Shown: positions 14,501 to 26,226, counted from the stretch's first letter. The stretch: 64,000 nt of DNA from Sipunculus nudus (GCA_026874595.1 CM049316.1:13196839-13260838); one strand, 5' to 3'. Notes: generated by a model not told the origin, from the letters alone. Program-made: numbers and translations.

Positions 14501-17500
14501 CTGTAGCAGCTTAGATGGAATGTCATTGTAGAGTGACTCCATACATCAGCCATTTCTAGATATTCCGTTTAGAAATCTATGAGGAAAGCTTCAGTAAAAT
14601 CACTGAAATTTTCTTATATTGTGTGGACTATATTACTATGAGCATTATTAATAAAACACATTTTCTGTATCAGATTCCTCTGTCCATCTCCTAAAAATAA
14701 AACAATATTTCTTACTTTATATTTGATGTTTGTTCTACTTACTTGAATTTAATATTTCAGTAAGTGACAGAGAAAAGAATCTTATTGTATACTGCTACCA
14801 GCCTGAAGGTGAGCTGTGTTCTTATTTATATTAATCTACACAAATCATGTGATATTAAAAAACAAACCAGCAGGATTTGAAATATTAAACAACATACTTT
14901 GAAATACAGCATAGGTTTTGCAAGGCAAAAATAAAATGGAGAGTTGGTCACAGTTCAGAACTATTTATCTTACTGTGCATGAACTACAAATCACTTTCAC
15001 CTTAATTTTTTGGCATGCATTGTGTAATTAAACAGTGATCATACTTTATTGTTCATATATAGAGAAATAGTGGTGTCCTTCAATGGCTTGCATGAAATCA
15101 AATAAGGTACATAGATGAATTAATATTCCCAGCAAAATTAACTTGAATAACCTTGTGACATTATTGTGCTGTGGATTTAACACCACTGATGAGAACTGAT
15201 TATTGTAAAGGTAAAGGTATCATGTTTATAATCTTGATATCACCAACAATGTCAGTCTCATCCCACTTCCCCTTTCTGGTGTTTAGGGCCTTTTCATTCC
15301 TTTAGCTTTTCTCGGCTCCCTTGGGAGCATACAACCCATTCAGCCTAAGAATGTGCTAAGGGTTATACATTACATATTTTGTCTTGTGTTCATGCATGAC
15401 ACCTTTGTGGTTAAGACTTTGGCCAGGTGTCTTAGCATGGAAGGCTGTCTGATTGGGGCTTGAACCCACAACCTTGGGGTCACAAGTCCAGGGCCCTAAC
15501 CATTAAGTGACCACACTCCTGTTGTAAGTTGTCCTGTTCAGACAAAAATAGCTCGTATCTTGTTAGCAGAACAAAAATTTCCCCAGAGATGTTTGGTCCA
15601 AAGAGTTTCTACCATATGTGGTCATTTTTCAGTTCGTGAGAGTTACGGAGGTCAGCGTTTGATTAGGAAGGCCGACATTAACATCGGCGTTCATGTCAAT
15701 ACGTTCTTCAGGATCATGTGCAAGAGAATGGATCCATCCACGGGCAAACGGGCCGTCGGGGCTATAGAAAGGAGACATGTCACATATTATGGTGAGTAGA
15801 GCTGCAAAGAATAGGAAAATTTGGATTCAAGGTCTCAATAGGTATTACCAGACTTGGAGTAAGGTCCTCGTGATAATCTGTATTTATATTGAAAATATTA
15901 CAAAATGGGGATTGTAAGGTCCTTTTCTGTGTAATTACCCATTTGCTGGTTGCATAAAAGAATATATAATAACATATGGCTTAGCAATTTGTAATGCATT
16001 TGAATGTGCTGTGACACTTTAATGTGAGGAATACTTGTACTGGATAGAATACTTGTATTCGTAAGAATTCTTGTAACGGTTAGAATACTTGTCTTGGTTA
16101 GAATACTTGTCTTGGTTAGAATACTTGTCTTGGTTAGAATACTTGTCTTGGTTAGATTCAACTGAGATTTACAGTGACAGTTATATCTCTACAAATAACT
16201 ATGTAAATATCTCAAAATACAGGCCTACATAAGGATTCTAGTTTTATTTTGGATTTTAGTACTTTGTTAGAATTACTCTTTCTGGAGTTCTTGTTCTTCT
16301 TTCTATCCTGATAGCGAGTCATGTAGTATCTCAAGAATTCTATAGAAAGTTTGGTTTGGGATGTCAGTTTTATAGTTTTGAAGATTTATTCAATCAGTTT
16401 GTTTCCATTTACAGTGTTCAAAAGATGCAGCTTGTTGTTGTGCAAAAAAGTCTTACAGTAACACTGCTATGTTGTATAAATCTAATGATGTCATGTTAGA
16501 CTGGAGGGTTTTTAAGTAAATTGAACATGTTTATTATTTGTGATCTTTGCAGCTTCTCTGGATGGCAGTCTGGGTTTCATCCTTCCAATCTCAGAAAAAG
16601 TCTACAGAAGATTGCTCATGTTACAAAACGCTCTCAACACGCACATACAGCACCTTGGAGGACTCAACCCCAAAGCCTACAGGTAATACAAGTTTGCTTG
16701 TTAACTCTTTTTAAACTAAAAAATCTGCATTCTAAGAAATGCAAGCCTCTGCCATGTTGGGGTCCCCTTTTGTGGGATGCTCCCAAACCTGTGTTTGCAT
16801 TCACTTCTTCAGCCCATATTCCCAGGTACATTCATGCATAAGAGACTCTACATTTGTGAATATTCCTTGATGATGTTCCTAAATCCAGAGCAGGTGCCTG
16901 ATCCTCACCAAAAATTTCATAGAATATTCATTGGCTCATTCCCTAAAGGCCCTAAAAATTTCATTGGATTCTCTTCATAATTGCTCGAGTTATGTTGTGA
17001 ACACACACACACACAAATGGGGATGAATGTATACCGCCCTGGTGGAGGCAGTAAAACCTCTAACCCAAGGTGCTACTTATTCGTAGGTGCAGAGATATGG
17101 GTAAGCCCAACTAAATTTTCTGTTTATTTTGTTTACTTTTACTTTAATGAACTCTGCAGGTTAATTTAAGTTTAATTTTAATTTATGTTTGTATTACCTT
17201 AAAGCTAAAAAAATTCTGTTTCCTAAAGTGCTCACCATGTAAAAAAATCTACAGAGTACCTACAGAACCCTGAGTAACCCTCAGAAGAGCATTCTTGATG
17301 ACTTGTTTAATTTCATCTTTCTTCTACAGACTTTTACAGAGTACCTACAGAACCCTGAGTAACCCACAAAAGAGCGTTCTTGATGATTCGGTTCTTTTCA
17401 TCTTTCTTCTACAGACTTCTACAGAGTACTTACAGAACCCTGAGTAACATTCAGAAAGGCATTCTTGTTTATTTGTTTATTATCATCTTTCTTCTACAGA

Positions 17501-18497
17501 CTACTACAGAGTACCTACAGAATCCTGAGTAACCCACATAAGAGCATTCTTGATGATTTTGTTCTTTTCATCTTTCTTCTACAGACTTCTACAGAGTACC
17601 TACAGAACCCTGAGTAACCCACAGAAGATCTTCTTGATGATTTGGTTCTTTTCATCTTTCTTCTACAGACTTCTACAGAGTACTTACAGAACCCTGAGTA
17701 ACATTCAGAAAGGCATTCTTGTTTATTTGTTTATTATCATCTTTCTTCTACAGACTACTACAGAGTACCTACAGAATCCTGAGTAACCCACATAAGAGCA
17801 TTCTTGATGATTTGGTTCTTTTCATCTTTCTTCTACAGACTTCTACAGAGTACCTACAGAACCCTGAGTAACCCTCAGAAGAGTGTCCTTGATGGCGACC
17901 TTCTGTGGAAGTACCTCCACCTGACCACCGTGGAGATGGTGGAGCTGGCAAAGAGGATTGGAACATCACAGGATCAGGTCAGCAGCCATCGTGTTTTAAT
18001 ATATTGTAACATGAAAAACATAATATATAACCATACTCATCACACATTTTAAAAAAGGTGTACTGGTTGTTAAAGATTAAATAACATTTTATCAGTTTTG
18101 ATGCTGAACATTTTACACTGATGCTATTCATTGTTAAAATATCTCATATGAGGTACTACTTTTCCCAGGTTATATCTTTTACTTTACATGTAAATTTGCG
18201 AGTATGGATATAAGTTATGACTATCAAATCCATGCAGCAATCTTTTATAAAGCGGGCCTTCCAATATCAGTGTATTTAGATGGAAAAAAGCTACTTATTC
18301 CATTTCCTAAATATGTTTTAATTAATATATGCTTGCCTGTTAAAGACAAATCTGGGCATATTTTGAGCTGACATAAGATATTGTGTTAAGTTGGCAAAAT
18401 ATCTAAGGTTCTGTTTTGTTTTCTCATTGTTATATTTCTTTCTTTGTAGTTGATTGATGATCTGATGGATATTGACAGAACCACAGCTCACTTCTAA
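2576..18497 (+). CDS. CPSF1: CPSF1 (CPSF160), cleavage and polyadenylation specificity factor subunit 1, C-terminal 645 residues, 17 exons
   Basis: Exons: 2576-2688, 3769-3856, 4436-4660, 5254-5406, 6926-7042, 7918-8011, 8714-8798, 9576-9717, 11871-11939, 12451-12534, 13284-13460, 13990-14056, 14761-14808, 15633-15791, 16553-16682, 17839-17977, 18450-18497. All have GT-AG borders and matching phases and sum to 1938 bases including TAA. Recognised against CPSF160 by long conserved blocks: [87 protein letters not shown], and the ending DRTTAHF. These cover the later beta-propellers and the CPSF A-subunit C-terminal region. CPSF160 is the nuclear scaffold that, with WDR33 and CPSF30, recognises the AAUAAA signal (family knowledge). 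The protein is normally about 1450 residues, so the N-terminal half is missing to the left. Three exon borders carry tandem arrays copied from the splice junction. Confidence 0.97.
2689..2958 (+). repeat. 45-bp minisatellite built from a CPSF1 donor site, 6 units
   Basis: Units begin at 2689, 2734, 2779, 2824, 2869 and 2914, each exactly 45 bases. The first unit is the intron start itself (GTAAGTAT after ATGGG). The next five begin GTCAGTAT, four of them after GGG or TGG, so each still resembles a donor. The body is TTAATAAATGTTATNGTNACAC. Confidence 0.95.
3165..3188. repeat. (AC)n microsatellite
   Basis: Twelve AC units in the CPSF1 intron between exons 2576-2688 and 3769-3856. Confidence 0.95.
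3486..3663. mobile_element. MITE, GACCACC-rich, Tigger/pogo-like terminal repeats
   Basis: Terminal inverted repeats CAGTGAAATCTGTTTTA and its counterpart GGTTTCACTG flank a body with several AAGACCACC words in both orientations. CAGTNAAACC ends with GACCAC subrepeats resemble the pogo/Tigger-type ends seen at 43611 and 51809. It sits in a CPSF1 intron and splits an AGGTAC-rich stretch. Confidence 0.7.
3905..4190 (+). repeat. Dispersed repeat in CPSF1 intron (related to 16715-17056 and, inverted, 39838-39960)
   Basis: Begins AAATCTGCATTCT and contains GTACATTCATGCATAA, CATTCCCTAAA, GTGAACAAACACAC and GGGGATGAA-like words in the same order as the copy at 16715. No terminal repeats or coding were seen, and the class is unknown. 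Confidence 0.75.
5503..5627. mobile_element. Short MITE with CAGTRAAACC-type ends
   Basis: The left end CAGTAATACCACCTCAAAA and the right end TTTTGAGGTTTCACTG are inverted copies. An internal AAGACCAC word links it to the element at 3486-3663. It lies in a CPSF1 intron. Confidence 0.65.
10062..10436. mobile_element. hAT-like MITE, 375 bp
   Basis: Perfect 14-base inverted ends CAGGGTTATAGCTA. The flanking octamers GTTGTGAT and GTGATGAT agree at six of eight positions, which would suit an 8-bp hAT target duplication that has since changed (inference). No transposase remains. It lies in the intron between exons ending 9717 and starting 11871. Confidence 0.7.
10706..11258 (+). repeat. Tandem duplication, two 275-bp copies in a CPSF1 intron
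   Basis: The block beginning ATTTACCAATATGCTG at 10706 is repeated from 10981 with only scattered substitutions. Both copies end near GTGTTAGGTGTATACCTAC. The minus-strand frame inside is not a gene. Confidence 0.92.
12780..13283 (+). repeat. 34-39-bp array built from a CPSF1 acceptor, about 14 degenerate copies
   Basis: The unit is CTCTCCTTTCAG plus ATTTACATTTNGAGACA, that is, the polypyrimidine tract, acceptor and first exon bases of the exon starting at 13284. In most copies the AG has become AA, AT or is lost (CTTTCAT, CTTTAAT, CTTTCAA). Intact AGs remain near 12786, 12822, 12958 and 13247. The last is 36 bases upstream of the true acceptor and in frame with it. Confidence 0.93.
15215..15519 (-). 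repeat. tRNA-derived SINE
   Basis: Read on the minus strand, the head GTGGTCACTTAATGGTTAGG looks like a pol III A box and GGTTCAAGCCC like a B box, about 40 bases apart. A roughly 220-bp unrelated body follows and ends in weak repeats near 15215. The head cannot fold into a proper tRNA acceptor, so it is a SINE and not a tRNA gene. Confidence 0.75.
16026..16158. repeat. 19-bp minisatellite, about 7 units
   Basis: ACTTGTCTTGGTTAGAAT repeats almost perfectly at the right side and decays leftwards (ACTGGATAGAAT, ATTCGTAAGAAT). It lies in a CPSF1 intron, away from either splice site. Confidence 0.9.
16715..17056 (+). repeat. Dispersed repeat in CPSF1 intron, copy 2 of the 3905-4190 family
   Basis: Same order of words as at 3905-4190, with about 60 extra bases in the middle and a short AC run near the end. 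No coding potential. The overlapping frames here are shadows. Confidence 0.75.
17245..17838 (+). repeat. 85-bp array built from the acceptor of CPSF1 exon 17839-17977, 7 upstream copies
   Basis: Units start at 17245, 17330, 17415, 17500, 17585, 17669 and 17754; the true exon starts at 17839. Each copy holds the first 45 or so exon bases (CTNCTACAGAGTACCTACAG onwards), then CATCTTTCTTCTACAG, which is the polypyrimidine tract and acceptor. Six decoy acceptors are identical to the real one. Units 2-4 and 5-7 are nearly identical, so a 254-255-bp block was itself duplicated. The unit is 84 bases only in the copy at 17585. Confidence 0.96.
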
Positions 18498-19711
18498 CCT
18501 GGGTACAGATCACTCCTCTCTCATTGGATAAATCCATTGTTACATGATTAGTGCTCACTGCCAGAGTCACATGGTCAGGTTTTCCCATCTGGGTCACATT
18601 ACCAGTGTCTAATGCCAGTGTCACATGGTCAGGGTTTCCTGTCTGGGTCACATGACCAGTGTCTAATACCAGGGTCACAAGATCAGTGTAAGAGGCAATC
18701 TTGTGGTTTAAGAAAAATATTGGATTCCTCATGTAGGTTAACATTATTCCTGAAACTGCTGTGTTGCTATAGCAGCAGAGAAACATGAATTATGGCATGT
18801 TGTGTTTTGAACAATACTATACCAGTATAATACAGGTACCTCTGATGAGACAACATTATTGTATAGAAAGTGGTATTTTAGGAAAATGTTGCTTGTGATG
18901 TGATGGCTCTGGGCCAGGTCAGCCGTTTTTACCAGGAATATAGTGCCCTAGAAAGAAGTGTGTTAAAAGCTTGTAAAACTGTGTCACATAAAAAAGATAT
19001 CAGAATAAGAGTTTTCTGAAACCTCATAGTAGTCTGGTACACATGACTGATCTTCTTTAAGTCAATATGATTGGCTAGGGGAGTGAAAGAGAGATATAAT
19101 AGTGCTGGGTGCCTGTCTATATCCATCTTCATGCAAATAAGTGTACCAATACATTGGAACATTTGTGAAAGACAAAGTCTATGTGGTAAAGTAAAGAGTA
19201 TTAGTATTGGGCAGGGCCCAGACTGTTGCCAACATCTTCCTTCACATTGCACCTTGTAGTTTCTCAGAGCATTCTTCAATGTTATTATGAAAAGGGACTT
19301 GTATCAGCTTGCAAACTGACCATTTAGTTTTGATTAAATGTTAACAGATGTATGAGAAGAACAGGACGTTAGTTTAAGATCTCTTTGCCCTGGTTAATGA
19401 TGCTCAGATATATGTGTAGTGTCCTGTCAGATAGTCACAGGTCAGACTGATCAGGTATTATGATTTAATTCCTACTGTCAGGCCTCAGTTGTTTACAAGG
19501 AAACTATCTAAAGTATTACAGCATCATGAGAGGGAAGGGGGGGGGGGGGTGTTGGGAGGGGGTTGAAATTGCAAATTGTTTACCCACCAACTCAAGCAGA
19601 TCCAATTGTTTAAGAATTCTGTGTCAAAAATTTATTTTTAAACCTTGCCATGTATCATTGAGCAAGAGATCACATGACCAAAATGTAAATATTATTTATA
19701 CCTGTAATAAA
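18498..19711 (+). other. CPSF1 3' untranslated region (proposed)
   Basis: Sequence after the TAA. The first clear AATAAA is at 19706-19711, which would give a 3' UTR of about 1.2 kb. At 18546-18690 it holds two and a half copies of a roughly 57-bp repeat rich in GTCACATGRTCAG. Overlapping frames on both strands here are shadows. Confidence 0.6.
19706..19711 (+). promoter_or_regulatory. Candidate CPSF1 poly(A) signal AATAAA
   Basis: First canonical hexamer downstream of the CPSF1 stop. A T-rich and GT-containing stretch follows (TTGTTTGTTATTT), as expected for a downstream element. Without transcripts it remains a candidate. Confidence 0.5.
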
Positions 19712-20236
19712 TAACATGAAAACTTAAATTGTTTGTTATTTACTCAAATAGAATGTTTCTTTTACAGGGGAACAGTTAGATATTTTAGTCTCTAATAGGT
19801 AGTATTTTGAAGAAAAAAAAAACTTTTTCATGAAACTTTCAAGCTGAATTGTTTAATATTTCACAGGAATTATCTTAGGGTAGGGTTTTCTCATTTCATT
19901 ATTGTATAAGAACAGCAGGCCTCCCACACTGGCATAAAATTCATAAAATTTCCAAAATTGGCATAAAAAAGCATAAAATAAGTAACAAAATCATAAAGTC
20001 ATAAAATTTTGTTGTAATTACCCAGTAACATTTGTTTTAACTTAAAAGTCTATGGCTATTTTGCATAGAGCTCAATCTACCTTTTGCATACCATGTATAT
20101 TTGCATTGCATTTTACACAAGTGGTGTGTGGGCTAGAGTAATAATAGTTGTTTCTTGTAAAGCATGAAAATATCATATGCAATATCCTAAACAGCTGTTG
20201 AGATATTCATGACCTAAACTGCTGTATATGATGTAT

Positions 20237-22242
20237 ATGTCACAGTGTAAATGGGAATCCAGTTGAATTCAGAACTCAACCAGTTAGATGGGATTTTAGA
20301 TCTAAACAGTTGAGATGGGAATAGTCACTGTTATTCCAGTCTCAATGTTGACATTGGAATATTCCAATGTACACTGGTTTAGATTGGGAGTGCCAGAAGT
20401 GAACCAGTTTACTTTAGGATATCCTGATATAACCTAGTTCACTTTAGAATATCTATAAAGTCTACAGTTTTATTATTCTACACTTTAAAACAAATTCTTT
20501 TAAATTAAGTTCATTTATTTCCACAAGAATATATACATTTTACATGAAATTGTTCCTTTAAATATAGTTATTTGTGTGACAAAGAGGACAGACTCATAGA
20601 GTAAATGGCCTCTCAGTATTAACTTTAAATGTAGTAGGTTATATGGTGCACTGTGCAATAAGAAAACTAAAATTTCAGAGAAAACAAACTATAAATAAAA
20701 ATTTGATTATGAAAATGAAGTAAAATATAATAAATATGATTTTTAAATTTAGGAAAAGTATTCCCTCAGACAGCATTTAAATGTTGATATTGTACAACAA
20801 GGATCAATATCTTAATAATATTGTTCCAAACTCCAGCCCCTTTGAACTGTAAAGTTATATTGGAGGCTGCAGTTTTACATAATGGCACATGGAAAAAATG
20901 CATTCTTCTTGTCCTGTTATGATGTACAACTCAGTACTTGCAGAACAATTCAGATACAATTAGAGGTAACATTTCATAATTAATCTTATAAATAAATAAA
21001 CCAACACTGTAATTGTAGATATATTCTGGATAATCTATTGAAAAAAATATCATTTAGTTATAATAATAAATAAATATGAAAAATCATGAAATTGTGGCAG
21101 TGAGATAAACATGTTTTATTCCTTTATACTATTATCTAGTATAGTTTGAAAATAAGCTGCAGCTAGATTCCGTTGTTCATTGTTTTTTTATGAGCTGGGG
21201 TCTCCATTCTCCAGCTGATGTTCTTAAATCCAGGTTTACATCAGATGCAGGCTCCACAGAAAATACTGTATGACCCTTCATGTCATATGTTACTATATTT
21301 CATACAATTCATCCCTAGGAATGGACTCTGTAGCTGTAGTGGAAGTTGTTTTAATGAATGCCATATTTTAGTAAAACAAAAAAACAAATTTGTTTTAATA
21401 TGGTTACCGCTTTATAACAGTACTGTGTTGTTTCACAAAGTGCTGTATTTAGGAGGAAGGTCAATTTTTTTCATTATATGCTCAAGAGCGTTTATAACTT
21501 TAGAATTATCATTCAACAAGTAAAGCTGAAAGATTAACTCTATAAAACATTTTTTCTACATTTGATGTGCTTATTAGTGTTTAATAGATCCTTGAGTGTT
21601 TAAATTATTTATTGTAAATGCTGCATACTGCATAGTTTAAATTGTGATTACAATTTAGTTATGGAATTGCTACACATGAATTCCTAGTCTGTTTCTTTCC
21701 CTCAAATCTATATATATATTAATTTTAATATCTTGGCTTTTATTCAGCTGGTCAGTGTTCTAGGTGGGCCTTGTATTGTCACCCCAGCACTAAATTAACA
21801 GATAAACAGATATTCTTGTGTACACTTAACAGAAATTGAAACTTTAAATAAATCTTAACAACAAGGGAAAGATATTCTTCTGTAGATTGGTGAATTTTAG
21901 GTTATTCCAAAAAAAGACTGTTTCATCTAGTTACATATTAGCTATGATAAAAAAAATAAATTCTAAAGAAAACTATTATATTTCAGGATATCCCAAAGTA
22001 AACTGGTTCACGTGTGGATATCTCAATGTGCACCAATGTACATTGGAATATTCCAGTGTCAACTAGTTGAGATTCTAATAACAGTGACTATTCCCATCTC
22101 AACTGTTCAGATGGGAATTCCCATCTCAGCTAGAAGATAGCCAGTTGAGATTGGAATTCCTATCTCAACTAGTTGCAATGGAATTTCCTTCTCAACTAGT
22201 TGAGTTCAAAACTCAACTGAATTCCCATCTGCACTGTGACAT
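20237..22242. mobile_element. 2.0-kb non-autonomous element with long inverted arms
   Basis: The left arm (20237 to about 20425) and the right arm (about 21986 to 22242) are inverted copies. Both open with ATGTCACAGTG followed by ATGGGAATNCAGTTGA. The arms contain repeated AACTAGTTGAGATGGGAAT-type words, and the right arm carries more of them, so it is about 65 bases longer. The 1.55-kb core is AT-rich without a credible coding frame. No clear target duplication was found. Confidence 0.85.
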
Positions 22243-22368
22243 TTTAAAGTCATTACATCATGCAACAGCAGCATGGTTTATATATAGGCTGCAAATGATT
22301 AATATACCCATTAAGAGATTTCTTCCTAAATCAGCGCTAGAATTTAAAGTGTTAGAATGCAAAAATGA

Positions 22369-25300
22369 TTTTTTAGCTCAGCTGACTGAAAGTCATCTGA
22401 GCTATAGCGATCACTCTTTGTCCGTCGTCCGTCTGTCCGTCTGTCTGTCTGTCTGTCCGTCTGTCCGTTAACCAGGCACAAATCGTAACCGCTAGAACTG
22501 GAATCTTCTTACTTGACATCCTGGGAGGTCCATGAAAAATCTCCTTGGAAACCAGAAATTAGGTCTCTGTTACCCATATCCTTCGAGCTATGGGGCCCCA
22601 AAGTACCCCCCAGAAAAGTCCAAAATTTCATACAAAAACTTCAATATCTCATTAACTACTTGACTGATGGTCATGATTTTTGGCATACATATTGATCATG
22701 AGAGGTTCCATCATTTCCTGAAGACTGGTGGCGCCACCTGTATTTTTCGATTTTTTACGAATTTTTTTCTCTATTTTTGAGACCTTTAAAAATGTGAACA
22801 TCTGTTAACAAGGCACAAATCGTAATGACTGGACTTAGAATCTTCATTCTCGACACACTGAGAGACCTATGAAAAGTCTCCATGGAAGCCAGAAATTAGG
22901 TCTCTGTTACCCATATTCTTCGAGCTATGGGGCTCCAAACTACCCCCCAGAAAAGTAAAAAATTTCAAACAAAAACTTCAATATCTCATTAAATACTTGA
23001 CTGATGGTCATGATTTTTGTCATACATATTGATCATGAGATGTTCCATCACTTCCTGCAGACTGGTGGCGCCATCTGTATCGTTCAATTTTTTACGAATT
23101 TTTTTCTCTATTTTTGAGACCTTTCAAAATGTAAACATCTGTTAACATGGCACAAATCATAAAGACTGGACCTAGAATCTTCATTCTTGACACACTGAGA
23201 GACCTATGAAAAGTCTCCATGGAAACCAGAAATGAGGTCTCTGTTACCCATATTCTTCGAGCTATGGAGCCCCAAAGTACCCCCAAGAAAAGTAAAAAAT
23301 TTCATACAAAAACTTCAATATCTCATTAACTACTTGACTGATGGTCATGATTTGTGGCATAACTATTGATCATGAGATGTGTCATCACTTCCCGCAGACT
23401 GGTGGTGCCACCTTTATTCGATTTTTTACGATTTTTTCCTCTATTTTTGAGACCTTTAAGGATGCTGTCATCTGTTAGCATGGCACAAATCGTAACGACT
23501 GGACCTAGAATCTTCATTCTTGACACACTGAGAGGTCCATGAAAAATATCCTTGGAAACCAGAAATTAGGTCTCTGTTAACCATATCCTTCGAGCTATGG
23601 GGCCCCAAAGAACCCCCCCCCCCCCCCGAGTAGTCAAAAATTTCATACAAAAACTTCAATATCTCAATAACTACATCACTGATGGTCATGATTTTTGGCA
23701 TACATATTGATTATGAAATGTTCCATCAGTTCCTGCAGACTTGTGGCGCCACCTGTATTGTTTGATTTTTTACGATTTTTTCCTCTATTTTTGAGACCTT
23801 TAAGGATGCTGTCATCTGTTAACGTGGCACAAATCATAACGACTGGACCTAGAATCTTCATTCTCGACACACTGAGAGACCTATGAAAAGTCTCCATGGA
23901 AACCAAAATTAGGTCTCTGTTACCCATATTCTTCGAGCTATGGAGCCCTAAAGTACCCCAAGAAAAGTAAAAAAATTTCATACAAAAACTTCAATATCTC
24001 ATTAACTACTTGAATGATGGTCATGATTTGTGGCATAACTATTGATCATGAGATGTGTCATCTGTTCCTGCAGACTGGTGGCGCCACCTGTTCGATTTTT
24101 TACGATTTTTTCCTCTATTTTTGAGACCTTTAAGGATGCTGTCATCTGTTAGCATGGCACAAATAGTAACGACTGGACCTAGAATCTTCATTCTCAACAC
24201 ACTAGAAGACCTATGAAAAGTCTCCATGGAAACCAGAAATTAAGTCTCTGTTACCCATATCCTTCGAGCTATGGGGCCCCAAAGTACCCCCCCAGAGTAG
24301 TCAAAAATTTCATACAAAAACTTCAATATCTCAATAACTACATCACTGATGGTCATGATTTTTGGCATACATATTGATTATGAGATGTTCCATCAGTTCC
24401 TGCAGACTGGTGGCGCCACCTATGTTATCTATCAAGAGGGTACAAATTGCAACAACTGGACCTAGAAACTTCATTCTTGTCATGCAAGGAGGCCCATGAA
24501 GATTGCCTGTGGAAACTTGAAATTAGGTCTCTGTTACCCATATCCTTCAAGCTATAGGTCTCTGAAGTATCCCTCAGAATAATGGACAATTTGATACAAA
24601 AGCTGAAGTATCTGAACAACTAATACGGAGATCATCATGATTCTTTGCATGGATATTGACCATTAAGTGTTTTTAGCTCAGCTGACTGTAAGTCATCTGA
24701 AGTATCCCTCAGAATAATGGACAATTTGATACAAAAGCTCAAGTATCTAAACAACTATTGCAGTGATCACCATGATTCTTTGCATGGATATTGATCATGG
24801 AATGTGTCATCAGTTTCTGCAGTATGGTGGCGCCACCTGTATTTTTTTTTTATTTTTACGAATTTTTTTCTCTATTTTTGAGACCTCATAAGATGCGGTC
24901 ATCAGTTAACATGGCACAAATCGTAACAACTGGACCTAGAATCTTCTCTCTTGACATGCTGAGAGGCCCATGAAAAGTTTCCTTAAAAACTTGAAATTAG
25001 GTCTCTGTTACCCATAACCTCTGAGCTATGGGGCTCCGAAGTACCCCCCAGAATAATGGAAAATTTGATACAAAAGTTCAAGTGTCTGAACAATTATTAT
25101 ATTGATCACCATGATTCTTTGCATGGATATTGATCATGAAATGTTTCATCAGTTTCTGAATTCTGGTGGAGCCACCTGTATTTTTTCAATTTTTTTAGCT
25201 CAGCTGACTGAAAGTCATCTGAGCTGTAGAGATCACCTTTTGTCCGTCGTCCGTCCGGCCATCCAGGCGTCTGTCAGTTAACAGGGCACAAATTGTAACC

Positions 25301-26226
25301 GCTAGACCGGGAATCTTCTTACTTGAAATCCTGGGAGGTCTATGGAAATTCTCCTTTTAAACCTGAAATTAGGTCACTGTGACCTATATTCTTCGAGCTA
25401 TGGGGTTCTGAATTACCCCCCAGAATAATGCAAAATTTAATACAAAAGCTCAAGTATCTGAACAACTAATGCATTAATCACCATGATTCTTTGCATGGAT
25501 ATTGATCATGGAGTGTTTCATCAATTTCTGGAGATTGGTGGCGCCACCTATATTTTTTTTATTTTTTACGATTTTTTTCTCTACTTTTGTGATCTTTAAA
25601 CATTTGGTCATCTGTAAACAGGGCACAAATCATAATGACTGGACCTAGAATCTTCTGTCCTCACCTCCAGGGAAGCCCATAAAAGGTCTACATGGAAGCC
25701 TGAAATAAGGTCCCTGTTACCCATATCCTTTATGCTCTGGGGCTCCGAAGTACTCCCCAGAATAAAGATTTGGTCATCTGTTAACAGAGCACAAATTATA
25801 ATAACTTGACCTAGAATCTCCTTTCTTGATATGCTGGGAGGCCCCTGAAAAGTCTCCTTGTGCACCTGAAATTACATCTCTGTTACCCATATCCTTCATC
25901 CTATGCGGCTTTGAAATACCCCCCAGAATAAACATTTGGATTTGTTAACAGGGCACAAATCATAATAACTGGACCTAGAATTTTATTTTTTGACATGCTG
26001 GGAGACCCCTGAAAAGTCATCTTGTAAACCTTGAAAATAGGTGTCTGTTACCCATATCCTTCATGCTACAGAGCTCCATAGTACCCCAATGAATATTGGA
26101 TGATTTTATACAAAAGGTCAAGTTTGGAAAAAGTATTTCATTCAAATTTGACATTCAGATGATAAAATTACTTTTGTCAATGTCTTCCTGGTCAGCTGAG
26201 CGTCATGACCCCTGGGTCACTTGTTT
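22369..26226 (+). mobile_element. Composite tandem-core repeat element (pearl/HINE-like), about 12 core units
   Basis: It opens with TTTTTAGCTCAGCTGACTG, a hairpin with AAGTCATCTGAGCT, then a CCGTCTGT microsatellite and GTTAAC. About twelve core units follow, most near 330-340 bp, each beginning GGCACAAATCGTAAC and most containing ACTGGTGGCGCCACC. The last units, from 25613, are shortened. Fresh 5' ends recur at about 24668 and 25194, so at least two elements are nested or joined. It ends GTCAGCTGAGCGTCATGACC near 26226. The layout (hairpin, ACGG-type microsatellite, tandem core, 3' palindrome) matches bivalve pearl elements, later linked to Helentrons (recalled family knowledge). Minus-strand frames in each unit are repeat read-through. 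Confidence 0.8.

Noticed and set aside
22730-22750. GGTGGCGCCACC as a CTCF site
   Set aside because: One half matches AGRKGGC but the CCASY part is missing in both orientations, so it falls short of the core consensus.
22145-25865. Minus-strand frames repeating a GPVVTICAMLTDDSILKGL-type sequence as a protein family
   Set aside because: They coincide exactly with the tandem core units, change frame between units, and lack start and codon consistency; they are repeat read-through.
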